59,217 nucleotides of DNA from Bacteroidia bacterium (GTDB lineage: Bacteria > Bacteroidota > Bacteroidia > NS11-12g > UBA9320), in contig JAFMCI010000009.1 of assembly GCA_017857855.1 (NCBI GenBank), positions 1 to 59,217 on the forward strand, given 5' to 3'. Position numbers and translations under genes: made by a program. Under the pieces are notes generated by a model. It was not told the origin of the DNA. It searched no databases and saw only the letters and a program-made list of their open reading frames with translations. Shown here piece by piece: positions 19,595 to 27,812 of the stretch. Numbering within the stretch: the stretch's first letter is position 1; every line of letters begins with the position of its first letter.

Positions 19595-20677
19595 ATGCGC
19601 ATGAGTCAAAAAAAAATATCGTTGATCTTATGGATAACAATGCTTACCCTATTCTCTTTACCATCACGCGCTCAACTATACTCGCTCACTTCTACTGATT
19701 TTTATATTTATTTTGATTCTGACAGTTATGTCGTTAGTCCAGAGCAACAAGATTTGCTAACCAGTAAAATTCTGCAAATAGGAGGTACCAATATCAAAGA
19801 AATATACGTGGAGGGACACACAGACACGTTTGCAACAGCTCAATATAATCAAGTTTTAGCCTCGAAAAGGGCTCAGTCGACTGTTCAAGCACTAGTGCAA
19901 ATGGGAGTGCCTGATCGGTTTATTAAAACGGAAAGTTTTGGGGAGTCTCAGGTGATATCACAAAATCAAAAGGAGAATAGGCGAGCAAAAATATTTTTTA
20001 TTTACGAAACAGATAATAAGTCCAGGTTAAGTCCGCCTAAGTTTATAGTAATCAAGACTATAGATAAAAAAACAAAAAAGCCAATAAATGCCTCCATTGG
20101 ATTCGACTATAAAGATCAAGAGATGCGTTTTGCCACGACAAGTAAAAGCGGCATTTCGGGGACCTTTGAGATGCTTGGTGAAGAATTAAAAATTTCAGCT
20201 TCTGCGGTTAACTATCTGTCCGTGTATTATGATGTGCCTTCTTCTGATATAGATAAGCCTAGAGATACACTAGTGTATACATTGGAACTGGCAAAAGTTA
20301 AAATTACAGGCAGCTTTACGTTTAATAATATTTATTTTTTTACGGATACAGATGAGATAAAGCCTGAAAGTACTCCTGAATTACATAAGCTATTGGCTTT
20401 GCTTCAGCGCAATTCAGTTTCCTTTATAGAAATTCAAGGTCATATGAATTATCCGCTTGATAGACCTATGAACGCTATTCAAAGTCAATATAATAAAGAG
20501 CTAAGTTATAAAAGAGCGAAAGCCATTAACGATTATTTGGTTAGAAGTGGAGTAGATCAAAAACGCTTAACCTATGTAGGTATGAGTAACTCAAGAATGA
20601 AGTTCAAATTCCCGGCAAGTAAGGCGCAGGAAGATCAAAATAAACGAGTAGAAATTTATACGTTAAAAGAAATTTAG
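19595..20677 (+). CDS. Secreted protein with two OmpA-like peptidoglycan-binding domains
   Basis: After a signal peptide (about residues 1-28, ending SRAQ) comes a first OmpA-like domain (about 32-135) with DFYIYFDSDSYVVSPEQQ, VEGHTDT and KENRRAKIFF. A middle region (about 140-235) looks like an all-beta insert. A second OmpA-like domain (about 237-360) has NNIYFFTDTDEIKPES, LSYKRAKAINDYL and NKRVEIYTL. The second domain has GHMNYPLD instead of the GHTD motif, so its peptidoglycan contact may be altered. An ATG two codons downstream is equally possible as the start. The 3' end overlaps the convergent porin gene by four bases. Confidence 0.85.
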   Translation: MRMSQKKISLILWITMLTLFSLPSRAQLYSLTSTDFYIYFDSDSYVVSPEQQDLLTSKILQIGGTNIKEIYVEGHTDTFATAQYNQVLASKRAQSTVQALVQMGVPDRFIKTESFGESQVISQNQKENRRAKIFFIYETDNKSRLSPPKFIVIKTIDKKTKKPINASIGFDYKDQEMRFATTSKSGISGTFEMLGEELKISASAVNYLSVYYDVPSSDIDKPRDTLVYTLELAKVKITGSFTFNNIYFFTDTDEIKPESTPELHKLLALLQRNSVSFIEIQGHMNYPLDRPMNAIQSQYNKELSYKRAKAINDYLVRSGVDQKRLTYVGMSNSRMKFKFPASKAQEDQNKRVEIYTLKEI

Positions 20678-22545
20678 TTGTTTAAATCCCAACGGATATT
20701 AAGCCTCATAGAACGAGGCATCATTGGGTAAGTTGGAGAACTGTAATACGCATCACCCATTAGACCTTGTTGTGTATGAAAAAATTCTACGCCTAAATAG
20801 AAATTCTTGACCTTGGCATTAGCGTAAACATTGACCGGGGGATACATCGTAAAAGCCGTGCTACTGTTATGCCATTGCTTGGTATATGGATTGTACATCG
20901 GAGCGTCAAATTGACTAAACCAAAACATACGGAATCCCGCCTGCATTTTTAGGTTTTTCTTAAACAAGGCAAATTTGCTATACAGGTTTATGCTAGCGGC
21001 CGTATTTGGTCTTGGCAAAACTTGCTGATTGGATGAGTTTTGTAATACCATGTTTGCATTTACGCCAAAGTATTTTTGGTTTAATCCATAACTAAACTGA
21101 GTACGAAGCAGGCTAACTAAAGTATTAGCTTGATTAATGGTATTTGTTTGATTGTAGTAGATGAAATTATTGATGGTTTCCAGTAATACCTCTGCGCTAA
21201 GTTGATGTTGTTTTAGATGGATACCTGCTTCACCGAACAATTGATTGTTGGCTATCTTTTTATAAGGATTTTCCCAAGAAATCACCGGTGAATAACGCAT
21301 TATTTCAGTATAACTTGGCTCTATTAATTGAGATCTAATTCCTCCTTTAAGGTTAAACAATTTGAATAAAGTAGTGGCTTTTCCTTCTATATGATAGTCG
21401 CCTAGATTATAGCCGAGAAGGCCAAAACGTGCGTTAGCATCTATGGAAAACTGTTTTACTTTGAACTGGGTAATTCCGTTTAAATAAACGCTGTTAAAAT
21501 TTACAATATTCCCATTTTGGTAGACTCTATCTATGGCGTGTGATAAACTTACCGAAAGACGAAGTGGCTTGATCTTGATCATGTAGCCAAATTCATTTTG
21601 TATAGAACGGTGATTTATACTATCCAAGAATGAATCCGTTTTTTTGCCGTAATTGGTGCTATCTGGTGCCTTATCTTCAAACTCAAAACGGTTGTGAGTT
21701 AACTCAGATTTTAAAAAAAACTGAGCATTAAATTGCTGTAACGTAAAGTCTAATGTGCTATCAGTGCTTTTACCTCCTGGTCTAAAATATTGGGTAACTC
21801 TAAAGCTGTTTTGGGCTTGAGTGCCTTTTGCAGAGGTATAATTAGCTGCATTGTTTTGTAATTTATCTCTATCTACTTGTGTGTTAAAAATAGAATCAGA
21901 AGCCACTCCGCCGGTTTCAGCATTGATGGATCTGTTCCAAAGGTATGAGGTGATTAACTCGTATTTCCTGTCTTTGCTATAGTAGCTAGTGTAAAATTTC
22001 GAATTGAATAAATTACTCATCCTCAGTGTAGAAGCACTTGGCAGATTGGAGTAATAAAAATTTTGATTTTTGAGACGTCTGTAATCTAACCCAAAAGCAA
22101 GTCTTTCTGAAATTTGCTGCCCATGGCTTATCTCCATGTTAATCATTTCTTTGGCACCTTGAGAGTAGTTAAGTCTTGTAAATGGTCGTTTGGTTTGGTA
22201 TATGTTTATGGAATGATCAAAGAAATATGCATCCATATTATGCATTCCTATATTAAAATTGAGTTCTCGCTCGTGAGAAGCTGCTAATGGTAAAAGTGCT
22301 GAGCCTTCTAACCCCTGATCTAAAAAAGGAAAATCTGTTTTGTACGGTGCATAGTAGTTGTAAAAAAGGTTTACCGTGGTGTCTACGTGGGTAGAATCTA
22401 GATTTAATAAGTGTATACCAGACTCGGAAATGGTCGAAACTTCTATGCGTTTAAATGTATGCACATCTGAAGTATCCAGGAGTTGTGCCTGTGCCATTTG
22501 CACGCAGACTAAAACAAGAAAGTATAAGAGAGCTCTTATTCTCAT
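20674..22545 (-). CDS. Putative outer membrane porin (Bacteroidota porin family)
   Basis: The 623-residue protein has a signal peptide (about 1-20, ending AQAQ) and a long series of amphipathic, aromatic-rich beta strands, ending in the hydrophobic RLNIRWDLNN typical of outer membrane barrels. The early segment YNYYAPYKTDFPFLDQGLEG (20 residues) resembles the Bacteroidota 'putative porin' family. Substrate specificity cannot be read from the sequence. It follows a lipoprotein gene on the same strand after six bases, so the two are probably co-transcribed. Confidence 0.75.
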   Translation of the reverse strand: MRIRALLYFLVLVCVQMAQAQLLDTSDVHTFKRIEVSTISESGIHLLNLDSTHVDTTVNLFYNYYAPYKTDFPFLDQGLEGSALLPLAASHERELNFNIGMHNMDAYFFDHSINIYQTKRPFTRLNYSQGAKEMINMEISHGQQISERLAFGLDYRRLKNQNFYYSNLPSASTLRMSNLFNSKFYTSYYSKDRKYELITSYLWNRSINAETGGVASDSIFNTQVDRDKLQNNAANYTSAKGTQAQNSFRVTQYFRPGGKSTDSTLDFTLQQFNAQFFLKSELTHNRFEFEDKAPDSTNYGKKTDSFLDSINHRSIQNEFGYMIKIKPLRLSVSLSHAIDRVYQNGNIVNFNSVYLNGITQFKVKQFSIDANARFGLLGYNLGDYHIEGKATTLFKLFNLKGGIRSQLIEPSYTEIMRYSPVISWENPYKKIANNQLFGEAGIHLKQHQLSAEVLLETINNFIYYNQTNTINQANTLVSLLRTQFSYGLNQKYFGVNANMVLQNSSNQQVLPRPNTAASINLYSKFALFKKNLKMQAGFRMFWFSQFDAPMYNPYTKQWHNSSTAFTMYPPVNVYANAKVKNFYLGVEFFHTQQGLMGDAYYSSPTYPMMPRSMRLNIRWDLNN

Positions 22546-22551
22546 GAATGA

Positions 22552-22971
22552 TTACTTAGCCGTAAAAGTATATTGAATGGGTAGGGGAGCATTTCCTACA
22601 AAGTCTAAAGCAGTTATATTGACTTCGTATACCATACTTTTTGAGGTAGGTAAAGTGTATGTAGATTCCAAGTTGTATGTTGTAAGGCCGGTAAGGTCGC
22701 GTGTTAAGATAAACGGTGCAAGGGTTATATCAGAAGGGTCTATTCTTACGGTAACAGATGCTAGCTCATAATCATCGCTTAACTCCAGGTGTATAGGAAT
22801 AGAGGTCTGTCCTATAAAAACATCGTCTGCTATGGGTGAGATTAATTTCACAACAGGAGCCAGACTGTCAACATACGCTGTCTCTGGTATATTAATTATG
22901 TCTTTGCAGCTCACCATAGAGGCAATAGCTATCAAAGCTACAAATACTATAATTCCTGTTATTTTTCGCAT
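22552..22971 (-). CDS. Small lipoprotein with Ig-like beta-sandwich domain
   Basis: The 139-residue product has a lipoprotein signal peptide with C22 in the lipobox MVSC, followed by D-I and a short linker. The rest is predicted all-beta. The segment starting PVVKLISP followed by HLELSDDYELASVTVRI resembles the Ig-like or cadherin-type sandwich seen in Bacteroidota surface lipoproteins. An upstream in-frame ATG at 23013 would add 14 residues in front of the signal peptide, so 22971 is chosen. The gene directly precedes the porin gene and may encode a partner of it. Confidence 0.75.
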   Translation of the reverse strand: MRKITGIIVFVALIAIASMVSCKDIINIPETAYVDSLAPVVKLISPIADDVFIGQTSIPIHLELSDDYELASVTVRIDPSDITLAPFILTRDLTGLTTYNLESTYTLPTSKSMVYEVNITALDFVGNAPLPIQYTFTAK

Positions 22972-23000
22972 GGTGCAAATAACATAAATAAATGGCAGAC

Positions 23001-23008
23001 TATCTTTG
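23001..23008 (+). promoter_or_regulatory. Bacteroidota -7 element, nearly leaderless
   Basis: TATCTTTG is an exact match to TAnnTTTG and ends six bases before the ATG at 23015. With the usual spacing, transcription would start within a few bases of the start codon. It lies in the 43-base gap shared with the divergent lipoprotein gene. Confidence 0.6.
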
Positions 23009-23014
23009 CCCAAA

Positions 23015-24043
23015 ATGTCAGAAACTATCGACTTTATTATCGTAGGAGGTGGTATCTCTGGTCGCCTTATGCAACTCGCCTTGCAAAATCAGGGAGGCAC
23101 TACGTTGGTTTTTGATGAAGCGAATAGCAATCAAAGTTCTATTGTAGCTGCAGGACTGGCCAATCCATTGGTTGGGAAGTTTTTTACGATTGGTTGGCGA
23201 GCTAATGAATTTTTTAATGGATTGACTGATTTTTATCAGGATTTAGAAAATAGACTCGATGCTCATTTTTATAAACCCTGTACGATGCGGCGTATAATTG
23301 CAAGCGCTGGAGAGCAAAATATTTGGCTGAGTAAGGCACATCAAAGCAAGTATGTTGGTTTTTGTGATTTTAGTCCGGAGCCTATTCCTGGGTTAGATAC
23401 AAATTTCGGGATACTTAATGTGCATCAAGGCGGGGAGTTAGATACACGATTATTCCTAAAAGCATGTTATGAAAATCTTCCAACAGATAATTCTAAATTT
23501 GATTTTGGGCTATTAAATATGGCTAAAAACAGGTATGGTAATCTGAAGTTTAAGCATATTGTTTTTTGTGAAGGATATAAAGTAATGGAAAATCCTTACT
23601 TCAATACGTTACTCAATGTAGTGCCTACCAAAGGTGAGTTGATAGAGATAGACACAGAACTTGCTCCCAAGGGTGATATATATCTAGGTTCTGTTTTCCT
23701 ACAATATTTATATGATAGAAGATGGCGCGTTGGGTCTACTTATAGTCAAGGAGATAGCTCGCCATTTCCCACAGAGATGATGAAAAATGACCTACTCGTA
23801 AAACTCGATAAAACATTAAACTTACCGTACACTCTCGTAGAACATTACTGCGGTATCAGACCTGCTTCTATAGACAGAAAGCCAATATTAGGTACTCACC
23901 CTCTGCATAAAAATATGCACCTTGTAAATGGTATGGGAAGCAAATCGGTTAGTTTAGCACCTCTTTTAACCCAAGAAATGTCAGAATATCTGATAAATAA
24001 CACTCCTTTGCAGCCCGAAGTAGATATACAACGATTTTGGTAG
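23015..24043 (+). CDS. FAD-dependent oxidoreductase (DAO family)
   Basis: The 342-residue protein starts with a dinucleotide-binding fold, DFIIVGGGISGRLM (GxGxxG form), and follows the D-amino-acid oxidase/ThiO/MnmC-C layout, with GIRPASIDRKPILGTHP and NGMGSKSVSLAP near the end. No signal peptide is visible, so it acts in the cytoplasm. The substrate is unknown. The ATG at 23015 is favoured over a TTG three codons upstream. The last codons overlap the next gene, which encodes an LTA-synthase-like membrane protein. Confidence 0.85.
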   Translation: MSETIDFIIVGGGISGRLMQLALQNQGGTTLVFDEANSNQSSIVAAGLANPLVGKFFTIGWRANEFFNGLTDFYQDLENRLDAHFYKPCTMRRIIASAGEQNIWLSKAHQSKYVGFCDFSPEPIPGLDTNFGILNVHQGGELDTRLFLKACYENLPTDNSKFDFGLLNMAKNRYGNLKFKHIVFCEGYKVMENPYFNTLLNVVPTKGELIEIDTELAPKGDIYLGSVFLQYLYDRRWRVGSTYSQGDSSPFPTEMMKNDLLVKLDKTLNLPYTLVEHYCGIRPASIDRKPILGTHPLHKNMHLVNGMGSKSVSLAPLLTQEMSEYLINNTPLQPEVDIQRFW

Positions 24044-25779
24044 GCGCATATACATATTATTTAAGAGCTGCAAAATATATTCTGCTCCTTTTTGCGGCAG
24101 CCAAGTTGTATTTCTTACTGGTTAATATGGCGTCTTTTGAAGATGTGCTTTCTTTTCCTGAAATCTGGTGGAATGGAATCAGACTTGATTTATCTATACT
24201 TGGATATGTAATGGTATTGCCACTATTGCTAGGATTGCTGGCGTTAGTCTTTCCTCGTTTTTCGGCTATTTTCTCGTTAGTTTATTGGTGGCTTATTTGG
24301 CTGTTTATTACAATAGTAGTAGCAGTAGATCCTTATTTTTTCAATTATTGGGGCCAAAAAACCAACTTAGGATTTACCCAGTTTTTAGGCAAAGAAAATG
24401 CAGGTTTAGATTCTATTGAAACGTCAACTTATGTCATTGCATTAAGTTTTATCGTGTTAGCAGCGTATTGGTTTTATAGGTATGGTCAACATCTTTTGGT
24501 TCATAAAGTTGCGCATACATGGCCGAGCACCCTGTTGCTCTTGGTATGTAGTATTGGACTCATCAGAGGGAGCATAGATAAAGTGCCTATTAATGTATCA
24601 AGTGCCTATTTTAGCTCAAATAATTTGTACAATAATACTGCTGTAAATGCAGTTTGGAATTTTTTAGCCACAGAAGTAGAAAGAGATAAACATGCTGCTT
24701 TGGTATTTTTTGAGGACGATGAAGAAGTCATAGCTTTACTTACGGATACTATACCTAAGAACGACTATGCTGATTTGGTTGTGGTAAATGATTCTACCAA
24801 CATTATCTTAATTGTACTCGAAAGTTTTAGTGCTAAAGCCGTTGGCTTTTTAAGTGGTCCAACATATGGAGCTACCCCTAAGCTAGATGAGTTGATGTCT
24901 CAAGGAGTGAGTTTTAAAAATGCATATGCATCCAGTTTTCGATCGGATAAAGGGTTACTCGCAATTACCACAGGAATTCCAAGTGGGGCTAGGCAAACAT
25001 TAACCAATTTTCCGGCAGAACTGGCAGCAGTACCTAATATTTTTCAACTGTTTAAAGCAAATTACAAAACTTCTTTTTATTACGGTGGGAACTTGGAGTT
25101 TGCCAATATAAAAGTGCTTTTTAAAGATGCGGATAAGGTAAAATCACAATGGTCTTTTAACTCAATGAATAGAAATGCTTGGGGAGTTCATGATGAAGTA
25201 GTCTTTGATGAATTTGCCAATGATTTTCTTGCGGAACAACAACCGCAATTCAAAATGATATTCTCATTAAGCAGTCATGAACCCTTTGATGTGCCTAATT
25301 TTAATGCTAAAAAGGAACCATATCTCAACAGCATTGCCTATACAGATAGTTGCTTAGGTGTTATGATTGATAAGCTTAAAACGTCCCCAAAATGGAAAAA
25401 TACCGTAGTGATTATCACGGCCGATCATGGCACTATTCGGCCAGATAACGCACCAATTTATGATGCAATAAACTTTAAAATCCCCTTGCTTATGCTAGGG
25501 GGGGCTGTCCAGAGTTCTGCAATGATTAATGAGATCGTAAGTCAAGCAGATATTCCTGCGACGATTGCTTGGTTCTTGGGAGACACTACTTCATTTGCGC
25601 AGCATCCAATTATAAAACCGAGTAATCGAGCGTTTTATTCCTATCACGATGGTATAACTATGGTGTCGCCCAACTGCACTCAGTATTTTGATTTAGGGCA
25701 GAAAAACTATCTTTTTCCTGCCTGTAATCCTCCTATTGAAAAGGCTTATTATCAAAGAGCAAACAAGTCTTTTTTTTAG
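24037..25779 (+). CDS. LTA synthase/MdoB-like membrane phosphotransferase
   Basis: The 580-residue protein has about five membrane helices in the first 175 residues and an extracytoplasmic sulfatase-fold (alkaline phosphatase superfamily) domain from about residue 250. Metal ligands expected for the family are visible: ILIVLESFS for the glutamate and ADHG with D463 and H464. The residue aligned with the catalytic threonine of LtaS is S303 in FRSDKGLL. Family members move phosphoglycerol or phosphoethanolamine onto envelope glycans or lipids; the substrate here is unknown. The start is a TTG overlapping the oxidoreductase stop by seven bases. Confidence 0.82.
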   Translation: MVGAYTYYLRAAKYILLLFAAAKLYFLLVNMASFEDVLSFPEIWWNGIRLDLSILGYVMVLPLLLGLLALVFPRFSAIFSLVYWWLIWLFITIVVAVDPYFFNYWGQKTNLGFTQFLGKENAGLDSIETSTYVIALSFIVLAAYWFYRYGQHLLVHKVAHTWPSTLLLLVCSIGLIRGSIDKVPINVSSAYFSSNNLYNNTAVNAVWNFLATEVERDKHAALVFFEDDEEVIALLTDTIPKNDYADLVVVNDSTNIILIVLESFSAKAVGFLSGPTYGATPKLDELMSQGVSFKNAYASSFRSDKGLLAITTGIPSGARQTLTNFPAELAAVPNIFQLFKANYKTSFYYGGNLEFANIKVLFKDADKVKSQWSFNSMNRNAWGVHDEVVFDEFANDFLAEQQPQFKMIFSLSSHEPFDVPNFNAKKEPYLNSIAYTDSCLGVMIDKLKTSPKWKNTVVIITADHGTIRPDNAPIYDAINFKIPLLMLGGAVQSSAMINEIVSQADIPATIAWFLGDTTSFAQHPIIKPSNRAFYSYHDGITMVSPNCTQYFDLGQKNYLFPACNPPIEKAYYQRANKSFF

Positions 25780-25782
25780 TCG

Positions 25783-27774
25783 CTAGTACTTTACGAAGCG
25801 GTGGGTTGTGCCATCTTGCAAGAGATAGTACACGCCACTTCCTAGTTGTGTTACATCAATTGTTGTTTTAATTCCCGCTATTTTACCCCGTTGCATTTCC
25901 ATCCCAATAGCGTTAATAATAGAATAGCTAGATGTCTTATTACTTTGGTTTTCAAGGGTAAGCGTAGCATTCGTAATCGTTGGGTACAGTTTTAACGCCT
26001 GGCTACCAACTGCTGCTATTTTAGCTGTTCGCTGTACACTGTTTTTAGTTCCTAAGCTCAGGTTAATGTAGCTTCCGCTACCCGTTTCAGTTTCTCTTGC
26101 AGCGCGAACCATGTAGTAAGATTTGCCATTCAGTGGTGACTCATCTACATATGTAGTCCCTGAAATGATATTATTAGATGCTAATGTATATGAACCAAAT
26201 TCTTCTGCACTTCGGTAAATGTAGTATCCCAATACATTCATGTCGCTGCTTGCTGTCCATGAAGATTTTACTTTTTGATCACTGTCTTGTATGCTTAAAG
26301 ATAGATTGGTTGGTGGTGAAATAAAATGGGTTCTAAGGCTAGGATCGCCTAGCAAGTTCATGTGAACGCCATTTTGGTAATAATTTCCGTCGTAGTCTTG
26401 CCAATTATTTTGTGAGCGTATCGCTATGCCTGCATAGTTATCTCCTAGCGCCATGGTATGCCATACCCACTTAGGTCTGCCACTCCATACGCATCCAAAG
26501 CCAAGCTTGGTGCTGGCCATACTAGCTCTCATAAAATTATTGTCAATGTCAAAATCACCAAAGTAACTTCCGAAAATAAAATTGAAAGCAGCACCATTTT
26601 GTGTTTTGTAATTAGTTGAATTTCCAACACCACTGCAAGAATTATAATATCCACCACCACAGGTGTATGAAAATAGAAAATCGGCTGTGTCTGAATTGGC
26701 AAAAATATCACCTCGTAAAATGGAGTTTGGTCCGCATACCGCAGTTATATTTCTAATTGCCGAAGAGCTAAAACCTTCTGCATACCCACTAAAATTATCT
26801 TCTACTATCCCCTTATTTTGAGTAACTGTCTCACCCATTTTAAAAGCGTGCACTTTTGCTAAGTATCTTTTGGTGAGTTGCACTTCAGACTCTTTAAAAG
26901 CAGATAACTTACTGAAATCTACACGTCCTATGGCTACACTGATAAGTCCAGGTAATCTATTATTATCAAACTTGCCATCGCCTGGTATGTTTTTATTTTC
27001 GGCGCGGGCTCCTGTGCTATCGGTTTCTACATCTGTCCAATTACCTTCAAAAGATCCAAAGTAAACATCAGAAGGCCATGCGCCACAGTGAGATGGAGGC
27101 GCAGCTGCCGTATGGCCATCCGGAGGATACTGATAACTTACATCAGTGCAAAACGTACCGGAGTAGGGCACCGGAATATTTCCTAGTAAATAAACAGCAT
27201 CGCATTGTCCTGCCTCTTTTTTAGCCTTAATAATAGCCTTTACTTGGATTACCGTTAGGTCAGACGTTATAACCTCAGTGCTAACTGCCCAACCGTCATT
27301 AGAAAGGTCATCTACAAGACCAGCAATTTCGGAGGAAAGACTGTCATTAATTAAATTGGTGATTAACAAAAGCATTGCGCCATTGGCATGGTTGGCTGGT
27401 TTTTGTATGGAAGCAGAGATGTAGCTATATCCTTGCATAGTACCACCTGCTAATGGATCAGCAGTATTGGTTGTTTTTTGAATGGCATATTCATACACAG
27501 TTTCTGGAGTAACTGTTTTATCTAGATATTCTAATTCTGTCGTAGAGAGCGTTTTTATTGGATTGCCCCAAGAGCTACTGCCAAGTGCTCTTCTATAAAT
27601 TTTATAACCGGTAGCATTGCCCGTTCCGCTCCAGTGCAAGGTTATACTTGGCGTATTTAGGTCAATGCTTGCATAACCTTCTACAGATCTACTTTCAGCT
27701 GATGTTTGTGCTTGAGTAGATATGAATGAAGTAAAGAAGGCTAGAAAGAGTATTGCTTTACACATTTTATTCAT
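25783..27774 (-). CDS. Secreted T9SS cargo with degenerate gingipain-like (C25) fold
   Basis: The 663-residue protein has a signal peptide (about 1-23), an FN3-like domain (about 31-125), a C25 gingipain-like region (about 130-485), a second FN3-like domain (about 488-580) and a C-terminal type IX sorting domain (about 595-663, with LKLYPTITNATLTLEN). C25 landmarks are YLLGNIPVP, SDVYFGSFEGNWTD, AIGRVD, a GDF block and NLLGDPSLR. The catalytic positions are changed: the expected His-Gly is CGGG at 372-375 and the expected Cys is S403 in GSYFGDF. It is therefore probably inactive as a cysteine protease. It diverges from an M1 peptidase gene. Confidence 0.75.
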   Translation of the reverse strand: MNKMCKAILFLAFFTSFISTQAQTSAESRSVEGYASIDLNTPSITLHWSGTGNATGYKIYRRALGSSSWGNPIKTLSTTELEYLDKTVTPETVYEYAIQKTTNTADPLAGGTMQGYSYISASIQKPANHANGAMLLLITNLINDSLSSEIAGLVDDLSNDGWAVSTEVITSDLTVIQVKAIIKAKKEAGQCDAVYLLGNIPVPYSGTFCTDVSYQYPPDGHTAAAPPSHCGAWPSDVYFGSFEGNWTDVETDSTGARAENKNIPGDGKFDNNRLPGLISVAIGRVDFSKLSAFKESEVQLTKRYLAKVHAFKMGETVTQNKGIVEDNFSGYAEGFSSSAIRNITAVCGPNSILRGDIFANSDTADFLFSYTCGGGYYNSCSGVGNSTNYKTQNGAAFNFIFGSYFGDFDIDNNFMRASMASTKLGFGCVWSGRPKWVWHTMALGDNYAGIAIRSQNNWQDYDGNYYQNGVHMNLLGDPSLRTHFISPPTNLSLSIQDSDQKVKSSWTASSDMNVLGYYIYRSAEEFGSYTLASNNIISGTTYVDESPLNGKSYYMVRAARETETGSGSYINLSLGTKNSVQRTAKIAAVGSQALKLYPTITNATLTLENQSNKTSSYSIINAIGMEMQRGKIAGIKTTIDVTQLGSGVYYLLQDGTTHRFVKY

Positions 27775-27787
27775 TTTAATTTAGAGC

Positions 27788-27805
27788 TATATTCGTACGA
27801 AAATA
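27788..27805. promoter_or_regulatory. Symmetric back-to-back promoter element
   Basis: The plus strand reads TATATTCG at 27788-27795 and the minus strand reads TATTTTCG at 27805-27798. They flank TTCGTACGAA, a perfect 10-base palindrome at 27792-27801. Both are near matches to TAnnTTTG with C at the seventh position. They are 17 and 23 bases from the two divergent start codons, so one site appears to serve both genes. Confidence 0.5.
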
Positions 27806-27812
27806 GCGATAA

